DNA of 64,000 bases from Gammaproteobacteria bacterium (GCA_016209015.1 JACQWY010000019.1:62001-126000), one strand, 5' to 3'. Shown: positions 1-11,196, counted from the first letter of the stretch. The notes: generated by a model from the letters alone, not told the origin. Program-made: numbers and translations.

Positions 1-342
1 ACCCGTCAGATCGCGGTTGCCCGCCTTGATCAGGAGCCGGCGGACTTCCGTCAGATTCTCCGGAATCACCTCGCCCGCGGCGCGGGCGCGGGTCGCGCTG
101 ACGGTTTCCTCTTCGGCGATTTCGCCGAGCAGCGGGACACCGGGCCCCTGCGCAGTCGGCGCGAGCTCGAAGCGCCAGATTTCGCCGGGCCAGAACTGGC
201 CGAGGCCACGCGCGGCAATGAGCAGCAGCAGACCGAAGACCATCACGAGCGAGAGGCTCACGGAGCCCGCGGCGAGCCAGACCCAGGGGCTGCCGCTGTT
301 CGCCCAGCCCTTCAGCGTCGAGCCGGTGCTAGAGGTTGCCAT
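1..342 (-). CDS. pstA: Phosphate ABC transporter permease PstA (N-terminal part)
   Basis: Only the first 114 codons are in the window; the gene continues past the left edge. PstA is the second inner-membrane permease of the PstSCAB phosphate importer. I place the start at ATG 342, 14 bases inside the end of pstC, an overlap typical of translational coupling. A hydrophobic helix lies at about residues 22-45 (ending GLLLLIAARGLG), followed by a soluble segment from about residue 50. This resembles the long PstA of Pseudomonas-like gammaproteobacteria rather than the short E. coli form. Identity rests mainly on position after pstS and pstC. No permease core motif is inside the window. Confidence 0.85.
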   Translation of the reverse strand, partial: MATSSTGSTLKGWANSGSPWVWLAAGSVSLSLVMVFGLLLLIAARGLGQFWPGEIWRFELAPTAQGPGVPLLGEIAEEETVSATRARAAGEVIPENLTEVRRLLIKAGNRDLTG

Positions 343-2578
343 AGCGGACCCTGAGGCGCTGGCGCACGATTTCGGCGACGGTGTTGAACGCGAAGGTGAT
401 CATGAACAGCACGAGCGCGGCGAGGAACAGGACGCGGTAGTGCGTGCTGCCGACCGCGGATTCCGGCATCTCGACGGCGATATTCGCCGATAGCGCGCGA
501 AAGCCCTTGAAGATGCTGAAGTCCATGACCGGCGTGTTGCCCGTCGACATGAGCACGATCATCGTCTCGCCGACGGCGCGGCCGAGGCCGATCATCACCG
601 CCGAGAAGATGCCGGGGCTCGCGGTCAGGAGCACGACGCGCGTCACCGTCTGCCAGGGCGTCGCGCCGAGCGCGAGCGAGCCGTTCGTCAGATGCTGCGG
701 CACGCTGAACACCGCGTCCTCGCTGATCGAGTAGATGTTCGGAATGACCGCGAAGCCCATCGCGACGCCGACGACGAGCGAGTTGCGCTGATCGTAGGTC
801 CACCCGAAATGGGAGTTCAGCCACATCGGCAGATTGCCGCCGAACCACGCGGTTTCCATCGGCGCGGAGAGATTCATCGACGCCCAGATGACGAAACCGA
901 CGACCGGCAGGAGCATCATGGCCTCCGTTCCGGCCGGCACGCGATGGCGCAGCGCCGAGGGCAGATAGTTCCAGATCAGCGAGGCGGCGATCATCGATAC
1001 CGGCAGGCAGAAGATGGCGAGAAAGATGCCGGCGAGGTGCAGCTCGACGAGCGGCGCGAGCCAGAGTCCGGCGAGGAAGCCCAGGATGACGGTCGGCAGG
1101 GCGGCCATGATCTCGATCGAGGGCTTGATCACCGTGCGCAGGCGCGGCGACATGAAATACGCGGTGTAGACCGCGCCGAAGATCGCGATCGGCACGGCGA
1201 AGAAGCAGGCGTAGAACGCCGCCTTGATCGTGCCGAAAACGAGCGGGGTCAAGCTGAACTTCGGTTCGAAGTCGCTCGCGGCCGACGACGACTGCCAGAT
1301 GAACTCCGGCTGATTGCGGCTCTCGTACCAGACCTGTCCCCACAGTGCGCGCCACGACACCTCGGGATGATCGTTCTTCACGGCGAGCCGCCCGAGACGG
1401 CGCTCCGCGCCAATGACGCCGAGGCCGTCGGCGCGCGGCGTGTAAGCGAGGAGCCGCGCCCCGGGCACACCGGACGCGCGATCGACGAGCATGCGTTCCG
1501 AGGTCGTGTGGTAAATCGCGAGCCGGCCGGAGGCATCGAGCGCGGCGAAGCCCTTGCGGGCGTACTCGGGCTCGATGGCGACGACGGGTGCGCTGAAGTC
1601 GGAGAACGAGCGGATGCGCTTGAAGCGGAGATTGTTCTCGCGATCGCGTACCTGGAACCACTGCGAGATGCGGCCGCCCGAATCGCCGACGAGGAAGGAC
1701 ACACCGCCGGCGAGCGGCTCGACGGCCGTAATGCGCTTGCCGGCCTCGGTCGCGAGGATGCGCTCGACGAGCGCCGGCTTCGCCTTGTCGCGGATGTCGT
1801 AATAGCTCACGTGGCCGTTCGCGGCTGCCGCGAGCAGCATCGTCTGCTCGGAATTCAGGCTCAGGAACACGAGATCCTTGTCCTGGATCGGCACCTCGAC
1901 GGCGGACTTCTCGAGCGTTTTCTCGTCCTCGAGCATGTTCACCGTCACGCTCAGATGCGTGAGCACGAGGCGGCCGGCCGCCGACCAGGCGACGACGGTC
2001 GTCTGCTCGTCGGCTGTCTCCGCAGCGAGAAGCTGCACCGCGCTGCCATCGCCGGTCGCCGGGATCGGCGCCTCGCCGACCGGGAAGTTCATGGCCGGGG
2101 CGATCTTGCGCCGGTCGTCCGGAAAGCTGACGACATAGCCCGGTTTCGCGACGACAACACTGCCATCCGCGAGGCCCACGGCGAGTGTGCGCCCGATGCG
2201 GCCGCCGGCACGCACCGTCGTCGCCCTGGCGCCGGCGGGCACGAGGGCGCCCCCGGCGATCGCGGCGCCGTCGGCGGTCGCAAAGAAGCTGTAGGTGCCG
2301 TCTCCCCCCACCGCGAGGCCGACCTCGCCGTATTCCTCGAACGCGACGAAGGCAGGATCGGCAGCGAGGGGAATCGTGTTCGTCTCGAGCGTCGCGACGC
2401 GGGCCGGGACGAACAGTGGGAAGACGACGTAGAGGAGGTAGAGAAAGATCAGCAGCAGCGTCCCGATGACGGCCACACCGCCCACGCCCATGGACACACC
2501 GAACAGGCGGTCCTTGAGCATGCGCAGGCGCCGACGGCTCTCCGCGCGGCTCAGTTCACCTGCCAGAATTTCGTCCAC
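329..2578 (-). CDS. pstC: Phosphate ABC transporter permease PstC, long form
   Basis: Inner-membrane permease of the high-affinity phosphate importer, 749 residues against about 320 in E. coli. After a short cytoplasmic N-terminus (about 1-35) comes one membrane helix (about 36-58). A soluble region of about 370 residues follows, with beta-propeller-like repeats (for example VVAWSAAGRLVLTHL, HVSYYDIRDKAK) that probably lies in the periplasm. The classical six-helix permease domain occupies about 440-749, with the typical segments FGTIKAAFYACFF and GRAVGETMIVLMSTG. The same architecture is known from Pseudomonas PstC. It lies between pstS upstream and pstA downstream, which it overlaps by 14 bases, and is probably co-transcribed from the Pho-type promoter before pstS. 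Confidence 0.95.
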   Translation of the reverse strand: MDEILAGELSRAESRRRLRMLKDRLFGVSMGVGGVAVIGTLLLIFLYLLYVVFPLFVPARVATLETNTIPLAADPAFVAFEEYGEVGLAVGGDGTYSFFATADGAAIAGGALVPAGARATTVRAGGRIGRTLAVGLADGSVVVAKPGYVVSFPDDRRKIAPAMNFPVGEAPIPATGDGSAVQLLAAETADEQTTVVAWSAAGRLVLTHLSVTVNMLEDEKTLEKSAVEVPIQDKDLVFLSLNSEQTMLLAAAANGHVSYYDIRDKAKPALVERILATEAGKRITAVEPLAGGVSFLVGDSGGRISQWFQVRDRENNLRFKRIRSFSDFSAPVVAIEPEYARKGFAALDASGRLAIYHTTSERMLVDRASGVPGARLLAYTPRADGLGVIGAERRLGRLAVKNDHPEVSWRALWGQVWYESRNQPEFIWQSSSAASDFEPKFSLTPLVFGTIKAAFYACFFAVPIAIFGAVYTAYFMSPRLRTVIKPSIEIMAALPTVILGFLAGLWLAPLVELHLAGIFLAIFCLPVSMIAASLIWNYLPSALRHRVPAGTEAMMLLPVVGFVIWASMNLSAPMETAWFGGNLPMWLNSHFGWTYDQRNSLVVGVAMGFAVIPNIYSISEDAVFSVPQHLTNGSLALGATPWQTVTRVVLLTASPGIFSAVMIGLGRAVGETMIVLMSTGNTPVMDFSIFKGFRALSANIAVEMPESAVGSTHYRVLFLAALVLFMITFAFNTVAEIVRQRLRVRYGNL

Positions 2579-2641
2579 GCCCGCTCCTCGCCGGAATCAT
2601 CGTCGCATTATGGGAATATCCGGGTCGGCAGCGAAAGCCCG

Positions 2642-2666
2642 CCCCGCGCGCCGCGGCGGCGGGGAC
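2642..2666. promoter_or_regulatory. GC hairpin between pstS and pstC
   Basis: CCCCG and CGGGG arms flank a GC-rich core (CGCGCCGCGGCGG) in the 105-base gap between the pstS stop and the pstC start. No T-tract follows. It could act as a partial attenuator or mRNA stabiliser that lets the binding protein be made in excess over the permeases, a usual arrangement in ABC importer operons. This is inference from position and symmetry only. Confidence 0.3.
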
Positions 2667-2683
2667 ACCGTTTGGCAGGCGCC

Positions 2684-3658
2684 TTACTGTGCGCCGAGCA
2701 CAGCCTCGAGCTGCTTCTTCACCACGGTCGCCGGCAGCGGGATGTAGCCATCTTTTACCACGACCGTTTGACCGGTCTGCGACAAGATCATGCGCACGAA
2801 CTCTGCTTCCAGCGGCGGCAGCGGCTTGTTCGGGCTCTTGTTCACGTAGACGTAGAGATAACGCGACAGCGGGTATTTGCCGGACAGCGCGTTCTCGGTC
2901 GTCGCCTCGACGAACTCCCCACTCTTGCCGGCGAGCGGCACCAGGCGCACGCCGGAGGTCCGATAGCCCTCACCGGAGTAGCCGATGCTGTTCAGCGATT
3001 TCGTCACCCCCTGCACGACGGAGGCCGAGCCCGGCTGCTCCGCGACGGAATTCTTGAAGTCACCCTTGCAGAGCGCGTGCTCCTTGAAGTAACCGTAAGT
3101 GCCGGACACGGAGTTGCGGCCGTAGAGCTGGATGTTCTGGCTCGCGAGCTCTCCGGTCATCCCCAGATCGCCCCAGGTCGTGACGTCCTTCTCGGCGCCG
3201 CACTTGCGGGTCGCGGAGAAGATGGCGTCGACCTGCTGCATCGTCAGGCCCTTGATCGGATTGTCCTTGTGGACGTACACCGCGAGGGCGTCGACCGCGA
3301 CCGGGATGGCGGTCGGCTTGTAGCCGTATTTCGCCTCGAACGCGTTCAGCTCCTCGTCCTTCATCTTGCGGCTCATCGGACCGAGGTTCGAGGTGCCCTC
3401 CGTGAGCGCTGGCGGCGCGGTGCTCGAGCCCGCGGCCTGGATCTGGATGTTCACGTTCGGGTAGAGACGTTTGAACTCCTCGCCCCAGAGCGTCATGACG
3501 TTCGCGAGCGTGTCGGAGCCGACGCTCGAGATGTTGCCGGAGACGCCGCTCGCCTTGTTGTAGGCGGGGATCGCCGGGTCCACCGTCGTGTCGGCCCGCG
3601 CCGAGAGCGCCGCTAGGAGCGGGAGGGTGCAGAGGGTCAGTCTTTTCAAGCTTTTCAC
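2684..3658 (-). CDS. pstS: Periplasmic phosphate-binding protein PstS
   Basis: Substrate-binding protein that delivers phosphate to PstCA. I choose GTG 3658 because GGAG lies 8-9 bases upstream and it puts a clean signal peptide at the N-terminus ([21 protein letters not shown], cleavage near ARA-DTT). The mature protein shows the PstS hallmarks [10 protein letters not shown], the phosphate-contacting [12 protein letters not shown] and [14 protein letters not shown]. Product is 324 residues, normal for the family. An in-frame ATG at 3721 would add 21 arginine-rich residues and spoil the signal peptide, so I reject it. It leads the pst operon and has a Pho-box-like site just upstream at 3715-3743. 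Confidence 0.95.
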   Translation of the reverse strand: MKSLKRLTLCTLPLLAALSARADTTVDPAIPAYNKASGVSGNISSVGSDTLANVMTLWGEEFKRLYPNVNIQIQAAGSSTAPPALTEGTSNLGPMSRKMKDEELNAFEAKYGYKPTAIPVAVDALAVYVHKDNPIKGLTMQQVDAIFSATRKCGAEKDVTTWGDLGMTGELASQNIQLYGRNSVSGTYGYFKEHALCKGDFKNSVAEQPGSASVVQGVTKSLNSIGYSGEGYRTSGVRLVPLAGKSGEFVEATTENALSGKYPLSRYLYVYVNKSPNKPLPPLEAEFVRMILSQTGQTVVVKDGYIPLPATVVKKQLEAVLGAQ

Positions 3659-3714
3659 ACCGGATCTCCGTCTGATGAATCGGCGGATCTCCGCAGAGAC
3701 CCGCCGGGCATTCA

Positions 3715-3743
3715 ATGACAAGTTTATTACCGGGTGATGACAG
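3715..3743 (-). promoter_or_regulatory. Pho-box-like site, three 11-bp repeats
   Basis: On the minus strand the order is CTGTCAT, four bases, CGGTAAT, four bases, TTGTCAT. Two units match the known PhoB half-site CTGTCAT at 7/7 and 6/7, the middle one 5/7, all at the 11-bp spacing PhoB needs. The site is 57 bases upstream of the pstS start and just past the stop of the neighbouring methyltransferase. It strongly suggests phosphate-starvation control of pstSCA by PhoB. Confidence 0.8.
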
Positions 3744-3749
3744 GCCCGC

Positions 3750-4580
3750 TCACTTCACGGCGGCGATGTAGGAGATCCAGCCCGGGTCCGGATCGGCCGT
3801 CTCGACGGCGGTGAAATTGCCGTCCCCGTCGCCCGTCTCCTCGTCCCAGCCCTGCCAGTAGACGACGGTCTTCCTGAAGCCGGCATCGGCCAGACAATCG
3901 CGGAGCTCCGGCATCGTCCACAACCGCCAGTCGTAGGAGAAGGCCTTGTCCAGGCGCGAGCCGTCCTTGAACTTGAAATGGATGTTGCAGCACATGTGGC
4001 CGTCCACGGGATTGTAGCTCGCCTGTTCCCAGATGTAGGTGTAGTCGTCGAAGTACTTGCGCTCCTTCAGGACCTTGAAGGAATCGTGGCCGCCGTAGCA
4101 GTCGAGGACGAACACGCCGTCGTCGGCGAGCGCGCGGCGCACCCGCGAGAAGTAGTTGATGAGCGTGCGCCGCTCCTTGAATATCCAGTAGCTGAAATTC
4201 ATCGCGATGACGAGGTCCTGCGGGTCCGTCGTGACCTTCGTGACGTCGCCGTTGACGAGCGTCAGCCGGCCCCGTTCGCCCTTGCCGAGCTTCGCGACGT
4301 GATGCTCGCGGCCCCACTCAAGGACGTCCGGGTCGAGGTCGACACCAATGGCATGATTGCGGGGCCGCCTGCGCACCCATTCGCAGGCGGCGGCGGCCGT
4401 ACCGCAGAAATCTTCGCGCAGACGGGTTGCCTTGCGGCCGCGCAGCTCCTGGAATGCCTCGTCCAGAAAATCGATTTCCGCCTCGACGCATTGCACCGAG
4501 TTTTCGTACAGAACGTGACGGTCGGATCGTTCGGCCATCGTGGCCTGACGGCGGACCGGAGAAGACTTCTTCTTTGCCAT
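3750..4580 (-). CDS. Class I SAM-dependent methyltransferase
   Basis: A 276-residue soluble protein with the Rossmann-type methyltransferase fold. The SAM-binding motif I region is [15 protein letters not shown] (about residue 57-71), followed by the acidic strand end [14 protein letters not shown] and, later, LVNGDVTKV and [13 protein letters not shown] charged lysine-rich start (MAKKKSS) precedes the domain. Substrate is not evident; the C-terminal [20 protein letters not shown] is the usual segment closing the fold. I chose ATG 4580, since upstream codons in the same frame run antisense through ppk1 and are not plausible protein. It lies between pstS and ppk1, divergent from ppk1 and upstream of pstS in the same direction. 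Confidence 0.85.
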   Translation of the reverse strand: MAKKKSSPVRRQATMAERSDRHVLYENSVQCVEAEIDFLDEAFQELRGRKATRLREDFCGTAAAACEWVRRRPRNHAIGVDLDPDVLEWGREHHVAKLGKGERGRLTLVNGDVTKVTTDPQDLVIAMNFSYWIFKERRTLINYFSRVRRALADDGVFVLDCYGGHDSFKVLKERKYFDDYTYIWEQASYNPVDGHMCCNIHFKFKDGSRLDKAFSYDWRLWTMPELRDCLADAGFRKTVVYWQGWDEETGDGDGNFTAVETADPDPGWISYIAAVK

Positions 4581-4697
4581 GTCGGTCGAGTGCTCTTTTG
4601 ATATGGTTGAAAGGTCAATCAAAAAAACGCGATGGTAACACCGCCGCCGAACCACCGCAGAGCCGGCACCCGCTCCCGCCAGGAGGTCGAGCACCCC

Positions 4698-6776
4698 ATG
4701 GACGCCAAGACGATCGATGTGAACGATCCCTCGCTCTACATCAACCGCGAGCTCTCGCTGCTGGAGTTCAACCGGCGCGTGCTCGAACAGGCCAAGGATC
4801 CGAGCAATCCGCTGCTCGAGCGCCTGCGCTTCCTGTGCATCGCGAGCAGCAATCTGGACGAGTTCTTCGAAATCCGGGTCTCGGGCCTGAAGGAGCAGGC
4901 CGCGTTCCAGGCCGGCCAGCTCGGCCCCGATCAGTTCTCCCCGGCCGAGACCCTGAAGCGCATCAGCGAGACGACTCACGGCATCGTCGCCGAGCAGTAC
5001 CGGGTGCTGAACGAGGAGCTCACGCCGCTGCTCGCCCAGGAGGGCATCCGGTTCCTGAAGCGTGCGGAGTGGAACGGCCGGCAGGCGAGCTGGGTGAAGC
5101 GCCATTTCTATCGCGAGCTCCTGCCCGTCCTGAGCCCGATCGGCCTCGACCCCTCGCATCCCTTTCCGCGGATCCTGAACAAGAGCTTGAACTTCCTGGT
5201 CTCGCTCGAAGGCACGGACGCGTTCGGCCGCAACAGCGCGATCGCGATCCTCCAGGCGCCGCGCGCGCTGCCGCGCGTGATCAACATCCCGGAGAGCTTT
5301 GCGAACGGCCCGCACGAGTTCGTGTTCCTGTCCTCGATCATCCACGCCCACGTCGACGACATCTTCCCCGGCATGCGCGTCACGGGCTGCTACCAGTTCC
5401 GCGTCACCCGCAACAGTGATCTCTTCGTCGACGACGAAGAAGTGAAGGACCTCCTGCACGCGCTCGAAGGCGAGCTGCACCAGCGGCGCTTCGGCGACGC
5501 CGTGCGCCTCGAGGTCGCCGACGAATGTCCGCAGGAGATGGTGAGCCTGCTGCAACACGAGTTCTCGATCGAGGATCAGGACATCTACGCCTGCAAGGGT
5601 CCCGTGAACCTCGCGCGCCTGATGGCCGTCCCCGACATGATCGACCGGCAGGATCTGAAATTCCCGCCCCTCTCCCCGAGCCGGCCGCGCCGCATCACCA
5701 CGAGCCCGGATCTGTTCGCGGCCATTCGCCGCGGGGATCTGCTGCTGCACCATCCGTACGAATCCTTCGTGCCAGTCGTGGAATTCCTGCGCCAGGCGGC
5801 TTCCGACCCGGACGTGCTCGTCATCAAGCAGACGCTCTACCGGACCGGCCTCGACTCCCCGATCGCCAAGACCCTCATCGACGCCGCGCGCGCCGGCAAG
5901 GAAGTCACCGTCGTCGTCGAGCTCAAGGCACGCTTCGACGAGGAGGCGAACATCGAGCTCGCGACCCAGTTGCAGGAGGCGGGTGCGCACGTCGTCTACG
6001 GCGTCGTCGGCCACAAGACGCACGCGAAAATGGTTCTCGTCGTGCGCCGCGAGGGCAAGCAGCTCCGCCGCTACGTGCACCTCGCGACCGGCAACTACCA
6101 CCTGCGCACCGCGCGCATGTATACGGATTTCGGGCTTTTCACCTGCGACAACACGATCGGCGTCGACGTCCAGAAGATCTTCCACCAGCTCACCGCGCCG
6201 GGCCGTGCGGGCAAGCTGAAGAAGCTCCTGCAGTCGCCGTTCACGCTGCATCCGACGATGCTGGAGCTGATCCGCCGCGAGGCGAAGCATGCGATCGCCG
6301 GCAAGCCCGCCCGCATCATCGCGAAGATGAATGCGCTCGTCGAACCGAAGATCATCCGCGCGCTCTACGAGGCCTCGCAGGCCGGTGTGAAGATCGATCT
6401 CGTCGTGCGCGGCATTTGTGCGCTGCGCCCGGGCATCGAAGGTGTGTCGGACAACATCCGCGTGCGCTCGATCATCGGCCGCTTCCTCGAGCACTCGCGC
6501 ATCTTCTACTTCGAGAACGAGGGCACGCCCCAGGTCTACCTCTCGAGCGCGGACTGGATGGGCCGGAATTTCTTCAACCGCGTCGAGACCTGCTTCCCGA
6601 TCGAGGACAAGCGGCTGCGCGATCGCGTCGTGAAGGAGGGACTCGAGCTCTATCTCGCGGACAACACGCGCGCCTGGCTGCTCGGCAGCGACGGGCTCTA
6701 CCAGCGCGCGAAGCCCGCGGCGAACGCGAAGCCGCGCGACGCGCAATTCCAGCTCGTCGAGCAGCTCTGCGACTGA
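4698..6776 (+). CDS. ppk1: Polyphosphate kinase 1
   Basis: Makes inorganic polyphosphate reversibly from the gamma phosphate of ATP. 692 residues, normal for PPK1. The N-terminal domain begins YINRELSLLEFNRRVLEQA, the family signature. The two phospholipase-D-like halves carry the catalytic histidines: H442 in GHKTHAKMV (phosphohistidine equivalent to E. coli H435) and H599 in EHSRIFYF (equivalent to H592). Start ATG 4698 is supported by AGGAGGT at 4681-4687. An in-frame ATG at 4632 lacks a comparable site. It converges with ppx, with only six bases between the stops, so synthesis and degradation of polyphosphate face each other beside the phosphate importer. Confidence 0.97.
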   Translation: MDAKTIDVNDPSLYINRELSLLEFNRRVLEQAKDPSNPLLERLRFLCIASSNLDEFFEIRVSGLKEQAAFQAGQLGPDQFSPAETLKRISETTHGIVAEQYRVLNEELTPLLAQEGIRFLKRAEWNGRQASWVKRHFYRELLPVLSPIGLDPSHPFPRILNKSLNFLVSLEGTDAFGRNSAIAILQAPRALPRVINIPESFANGPHEFVFLSSIIHAHVDDIFPGMRVTGCYQFRVTRNSDLFVDDEEVKDLLHALEGELHQRRFGDAVRLEVADECPQEMVSLLQHEFSIEDQDIYACKGPVNLARLMAVPDMIDRQDLKFPPLSPSRPRRITTSPDLFAAIRRGDLLLHHPYESFVPVVEFLRQAASDPDVLVIKQTLYRTGLDSPIAKTLIDAARAGKEVTVVVELKARFDEEANIELATQLQEAGAHVVYGVVGHKTHAKMVLVVRREGKQLRRYVHLATGNYHLRTARMYTDFGLFTCDNTIGVDVQKIFHQLTAPGRAGKLKKLLQSPFTLHPTMLELIRREAKHAIAGKPARIIAKMNALVEPKIIRALYEASQAGVKIDLVVRGICALRPGIEGVSDNIRVRSIIGRFLEHSRIFYFENEGTPQVYLSSADWMGRNFFNRVETCFPIEDKRLRDRVVKEGLELYLADNTRAWLLGSDGLYQRAKPAANAKPRDAQFQLVEQLCD

Positions 6777-6782
6777 GGCGGG

Positions 6783-8279
6783 CTATTTCAGCCGGAGCTT
6801 GAAGCCGGCGGGCCGCAGATAAGCGGCCTCCTGCTCGAGATCGGCGCTCGTCAGCGGATGAGCGTCGAGCCAGCCTTTCGGAAAGGCGAGACGAATGCTC
6901 TCGCCGTCTGCTTTCACCGTGAATTCAGGCAGGGCATCGGCGCTGCGCCGCCGATGCAGCACGACCGCGAGCCGGAGGATCACGCACAGCCGCACGAGCT
7001 CGCTCGCCGCCGCTTCGGACGCCGTCGTGAATTCCGGGAGCGGCACCTTGCGGCGATGGCCGCGCACGAGCGTCGCGAGCCTTATCTGCTCGCCGCGCGC
7101 GAAGCCCGGCATGTCGAGATAGCGCAGCAGGTAGGCGCCGTGCTTGTGGTACTGGCTGTGCGAAATCGCCTGGCCGATCTCGTGCAGCGCCGCGGCCCAG
7201 GCGAGGAGCTGGGCGAGCCCGGGCCTGTCGAGGTCCCAGGCCGGCGCGACCTTCGCGAACAAGTCCTGGGCGGTGGCGTTGACCCGCGCGGCCTGCGCGC
7301 GGTCGACGTGGTGGCGCTCGCAGAGATGCTCGATCGTGCGATCGCGGACGTCCTCGTCGTGGATGCGGCCGAGGAGGTCGTAGAGCAGGCCTTCGCGCAG
7401 CGCGCTGTCCGCGACGCGCATCTGCTCGATGCCGATTTCCTCGAACGCGCCGAGCAGGATCGCGAGCCCGCCCGGAAACACCGGGCGGCGCTCCGCCGCG
7501 ACGCCGAGCTCGGCGAGCGCGTCGACGTGCTTCGCGGCGACGACGGCCGCGCGCAGCTTCTCGAGCCCCTCGCGCGTGATCGCATCGTCCGACCAGCCCT
7601 GGCCGACGAGCACGCTGCGGATCGCGAGGATCGTGCCCGAGGTGCCGATCGCGGACTGCCAGGCGGCGCCGCGGAACTCGGCCTCGACGGGCTCGAATTC
7701 CTGACGGGCGACGATTTCCGCGTGCCGCATGCGCTTCGCGTCGATCGTACCGTCGCCGAAATAGCCGTCCGACATCGTCACGCAGCCGGTGTGCAGACTT
7801 TCCATGTACAGGGGCTCGAAGCGTCGGCCGAGGATGACCTCGGTGCTGCCGCCGCCGATGTCGATCACGAGCCGGACGTCGCCGTCGTCGGCGAGGCCGT
7901 GCGAGACGCCGAGGAATATGAGGCGGGCCTCCTCGTGGCCGGAGATGACGTCGACGGAATGGCCGAGCGCGGCCTCGGCCTGGCGCAGGAAGTCCTGGGC
8001 GTTGCGGGCCTTGCGCAGCGTGTTCGTCCCGACGACGCGCACGGCGCCGTGCGGCAGGTGGCGGACGCGCTCGCCGAAGCGTTCCAGGCAGCGCAGCGCC
8101 CGTTCCGCGACGTCGGGCACGAGGCGGTTCGCGGCGTCGAGCCCGGAGCCGAGGCGCACCATCTCGCGCAGGCGGTCGACGACCTTGAGATGGCCGTTCA
8201 CGGTGTCGGCGACGACGAGGTGGAAGCTGCTCGAGCCGAGGTCCACGGCCGCAATCGATGCGGGAAGCTGCTGTTTCAT
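6783..8279 (-). CDS. ppx: Exopolyphosphatase (Ppx/GppA family)
   Basis: Releases phosphate from polyphosphate chain ends, or hydrolyses pppGpp in GppA relatives. 498 residues. The ASKHA-fold phosphate loops are visible: AAVDLGSSSFHLVV at about 10-23 and VIDIGGGSTEVILG at about 140-153. A C-terminal HD-like helical domain is suggested by LAWAAALHEIGQAISHSQYHKHGAYLL, as in E. coli Ppx. Start ATG 8279 leaves the usual short N-terminus. It converges on ppk1. A -10-like TATAAT lies on the minus strand at 8330-8335, about 50 bases upstream. Ppx and GppA cannot be told apart by eye; the neighbour ppk1 favours Ppx. Confidence 0.93.
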   Translation of the reverse strand: MKQQLPASIAAVDLGSSSFHLVVADTVNGHLKVVDRLREMVRLGSGLDAANRLVPDVAERALRCLERFGERVRHLPHGAVRVVGTNTLRKARNAQDFLRQAEAALGHSVDVISGHEEARLIFLGVSHGLADDGDVRLVIDIGGGSTEVILGRRFEPLYMESLHTGCVTMSDGYFGDGTIDAKRMRHAEIVARQEFEPVEAEFRGAAWQSAIGTSGTILAIRSVLVGQGWSDDAITREGLEKLRAAVVAAKHVDALAELGVAAERRPVFPGGLAILLGAFEEIGIEQMRVADSALREGLLYDLLGRIHDEDVRDRTIEHLCERHHVDRAQAARVNATAQDLFAKVAPAWDLDRPGLAQLLAWAAALHEIGQAISHSQYHKHGAYLLRYLDMPGFARGEQIRLATLVRGHRRKVPLPEFTTASEAAASELVRLCVILRLAVVLHRRRSADALPEFTVKADGESIRLAFPKGWLDAHPLTSADLEQEAAYLRPAGFKLRLK

Positions 8280-8329
8280 GGTCCTCGCTCGCTCGGGGCT
8301 GCACCCGGCCGGGCGCATTGGTGCACCGC

Positions 8330-8335
8330 ATTATA
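8330..8335 (-). promoter_or_regulatory. Probable -10 box of ppx
   Basis: Exact TATAAT on the minus strand, 51 bases upstream of the ppx start. The candidate -35 (TGCCTG at 17-bp spacing) is weak. Confidence 0.4.
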
Positions 8336-8370
8336 CTGAAACGCCCGCTGCTCAGGCAGGGCGCGGGAAT

Positions 8371-8685
8371 TCACTCCCGGCCCGTCCGGAGAGCCCCGCA
8401 CCGCCAGCACAAGCCGAACGCGCCCTCGCAGATCTCGCCGCACTCCGCGCAGGTCCAGTCGCCCCCGGTGCCCGGCGCGAGCGCATCCGCGATGAGCTCG
8501 CCGGCGAGCCATTCCTCCCGGTCCTCGAGCACCCAGAGCTCGGGCCAGCACTCGTTCACCGGCAGCTCGCCGGCCGCGCCGCGCAGGAACTCGTTCTTCA
8601 CGAAACAGGCGATCCGGTGCCCTTCGAGGACGGATTTGAGGTACCCGACGAGAACGGGATCCGCTGCCGAATAGACGCGTTTCAT
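8371..8685 (-). CDS. DUF2007-like protein with C-terminal zinc ribbon
   Basis: A 104-residue protein. The N-terminal part ([20 protein letters not shown], then [18 protein letters not shown] and [17 protein letters not shown]) fits the DUF2007 'putative signal transducing protein' family, a small alpha/beta fold that often precedes other domains. The C-terminus adds two CxxC pairs (CAECGEIC and CWRCG), a likely zinc ribbon. Function is unknown. It is transcribed towards ppx with a 91-base gap and is divergent from typA, sharing the 8686-8764 promoter region. Confidence 0.75.
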   Translation of the reverse strand: MKRVYSAADPVLVGYLKSVLEGHRIACFVKNEFLRGAAGELPVNECWPELWVLEDREEWLAGELIADALAPGTGGDWTCAECGEICEGAFGLCWRCGALRTGRE

Positions 8686-8728
8686 GGGCAGATAATCGTG
8701 AAACCCCGGAATTTTGCTGCGCCGCGCG

Positions 8729-8734
8729 TATAAT
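8729..8734 (+). promoter_or_regulatory. Probable -10 box of typA
   Basis: Exact TATAAT, 30 bases before the proposed TTG start of typA. No strong -35 at 17 bp, so the call rests on the -10 and the divergent gene layout. Confidence 0.5.
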
Positions 8735-8764
8735 GGCGCCCCTTTCGCTCCCAGGGCCAGGCCA

Positions 8765-10588
<1,824 letters not shown>

Positions 10589-10601
10589 GCTCCTCGCGGC
10601 C

Positions 10602-11039
10602 GTGATCGCCCTCATCCAGCGCGTCTCGTCCGCGAGCGTGACCGTGGCGGGGGAGATCACGGGCGGGATCGATCGCGGCATCCTCGCGCTCGTCGGCGTC
10701 CAACCCGCCGACGACGAGTCGAAAGCGGCGCGCCTCCTCGAGCGCGTGCTCGGCTACCGCATCTTCCCCGACGCCGAAGGGCGCATGAATCTCTCGCTCC
10801 GCGACATCGGCGGCGGCCTCCTGCTCGTGCCCCAGTTCACGCTCGCCGCCGACACGAAAAAGGGCACGCGCGCGAGCTTCACGAGCGCGGCAGCGCCCGG
10901 GCTCGGGCGGCGGTTGTTCGACCTGTTCGTGACGCAGGCCCGCGCCGCGCATCCGCTCGTCGCGACCGGGCGCTTCGGTGCGGACATGCAGGTGGCACTC
11001 GTCAACGACGGGCCCGTGACGTTCTGGCTGGAGGTGTGA
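10602..11039 (+). CDS. dtd: D-aminoacyl-tRNA deacylase
   Basis: Removes D-amino acids mischarged on tRNA. 145 residues, full length. Conserved segments: [15 protein letters not shown] at the start, [17 protein letters not shown] in the middle, and the C-terminal [11 protein letters not shown], the family's Gly-Pro signature that sits in the partner's active site in the dimer. The other signature, usually SQFTL, reads PQFTL here. It starts with GTG 10602, 13 bases after typA, and is probably co-transcribed with it. Confidence 0.93.
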   Translation: MIALIQRVSSASVTVAGEITGGIDRGILALVGVQPADDESKAARLLERVLGYRIFPDAEGRMNLSLRDIGGGLLLVPQFTLAADTKKGTRASFTSAAAPGLGRRLFDLFVTQARAAHPLVATGRFGADMQVALVNDGPVTFWLEV

Positions 11040-11052
11040 GTCGCGCCGTCTC

Positions 11053-11090
11053 GTACGATGTGCCGGCGCAGGACGCGCATCGATCGCGGT
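11053..11090 (-). repeat. Single copy of the dispersed CGATCGATGCGCC motif
   Basis: Reverse-complement copy of the motif that also occurs at 21033, 21290, 49505, 50594, 50880 and 58144. It lies just after dtd. The remaining 11091-11196 has no gene I can support. Confidence 0.6.
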
Positions 11091-11196
11091 CCTCGTCGGC
11101 CGTCGTGAAGATCCCTGCGTTCCGGCGCGGAGTCAGGCCCGCGTGAATGACTCGCGGAGCGGGTTACCCACACGGGTATGACCCCACCCCCTGTCC

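Noticed and set aside
4581-6746. Long open frame upstream of the methyltransferase on the minus strand
   Set aside because: It runs antisense through ppk1 with low-complexity Arg/Glu/Leu content typical of GC-rich shadows. Only the part from ATG 4580 looks like protein.
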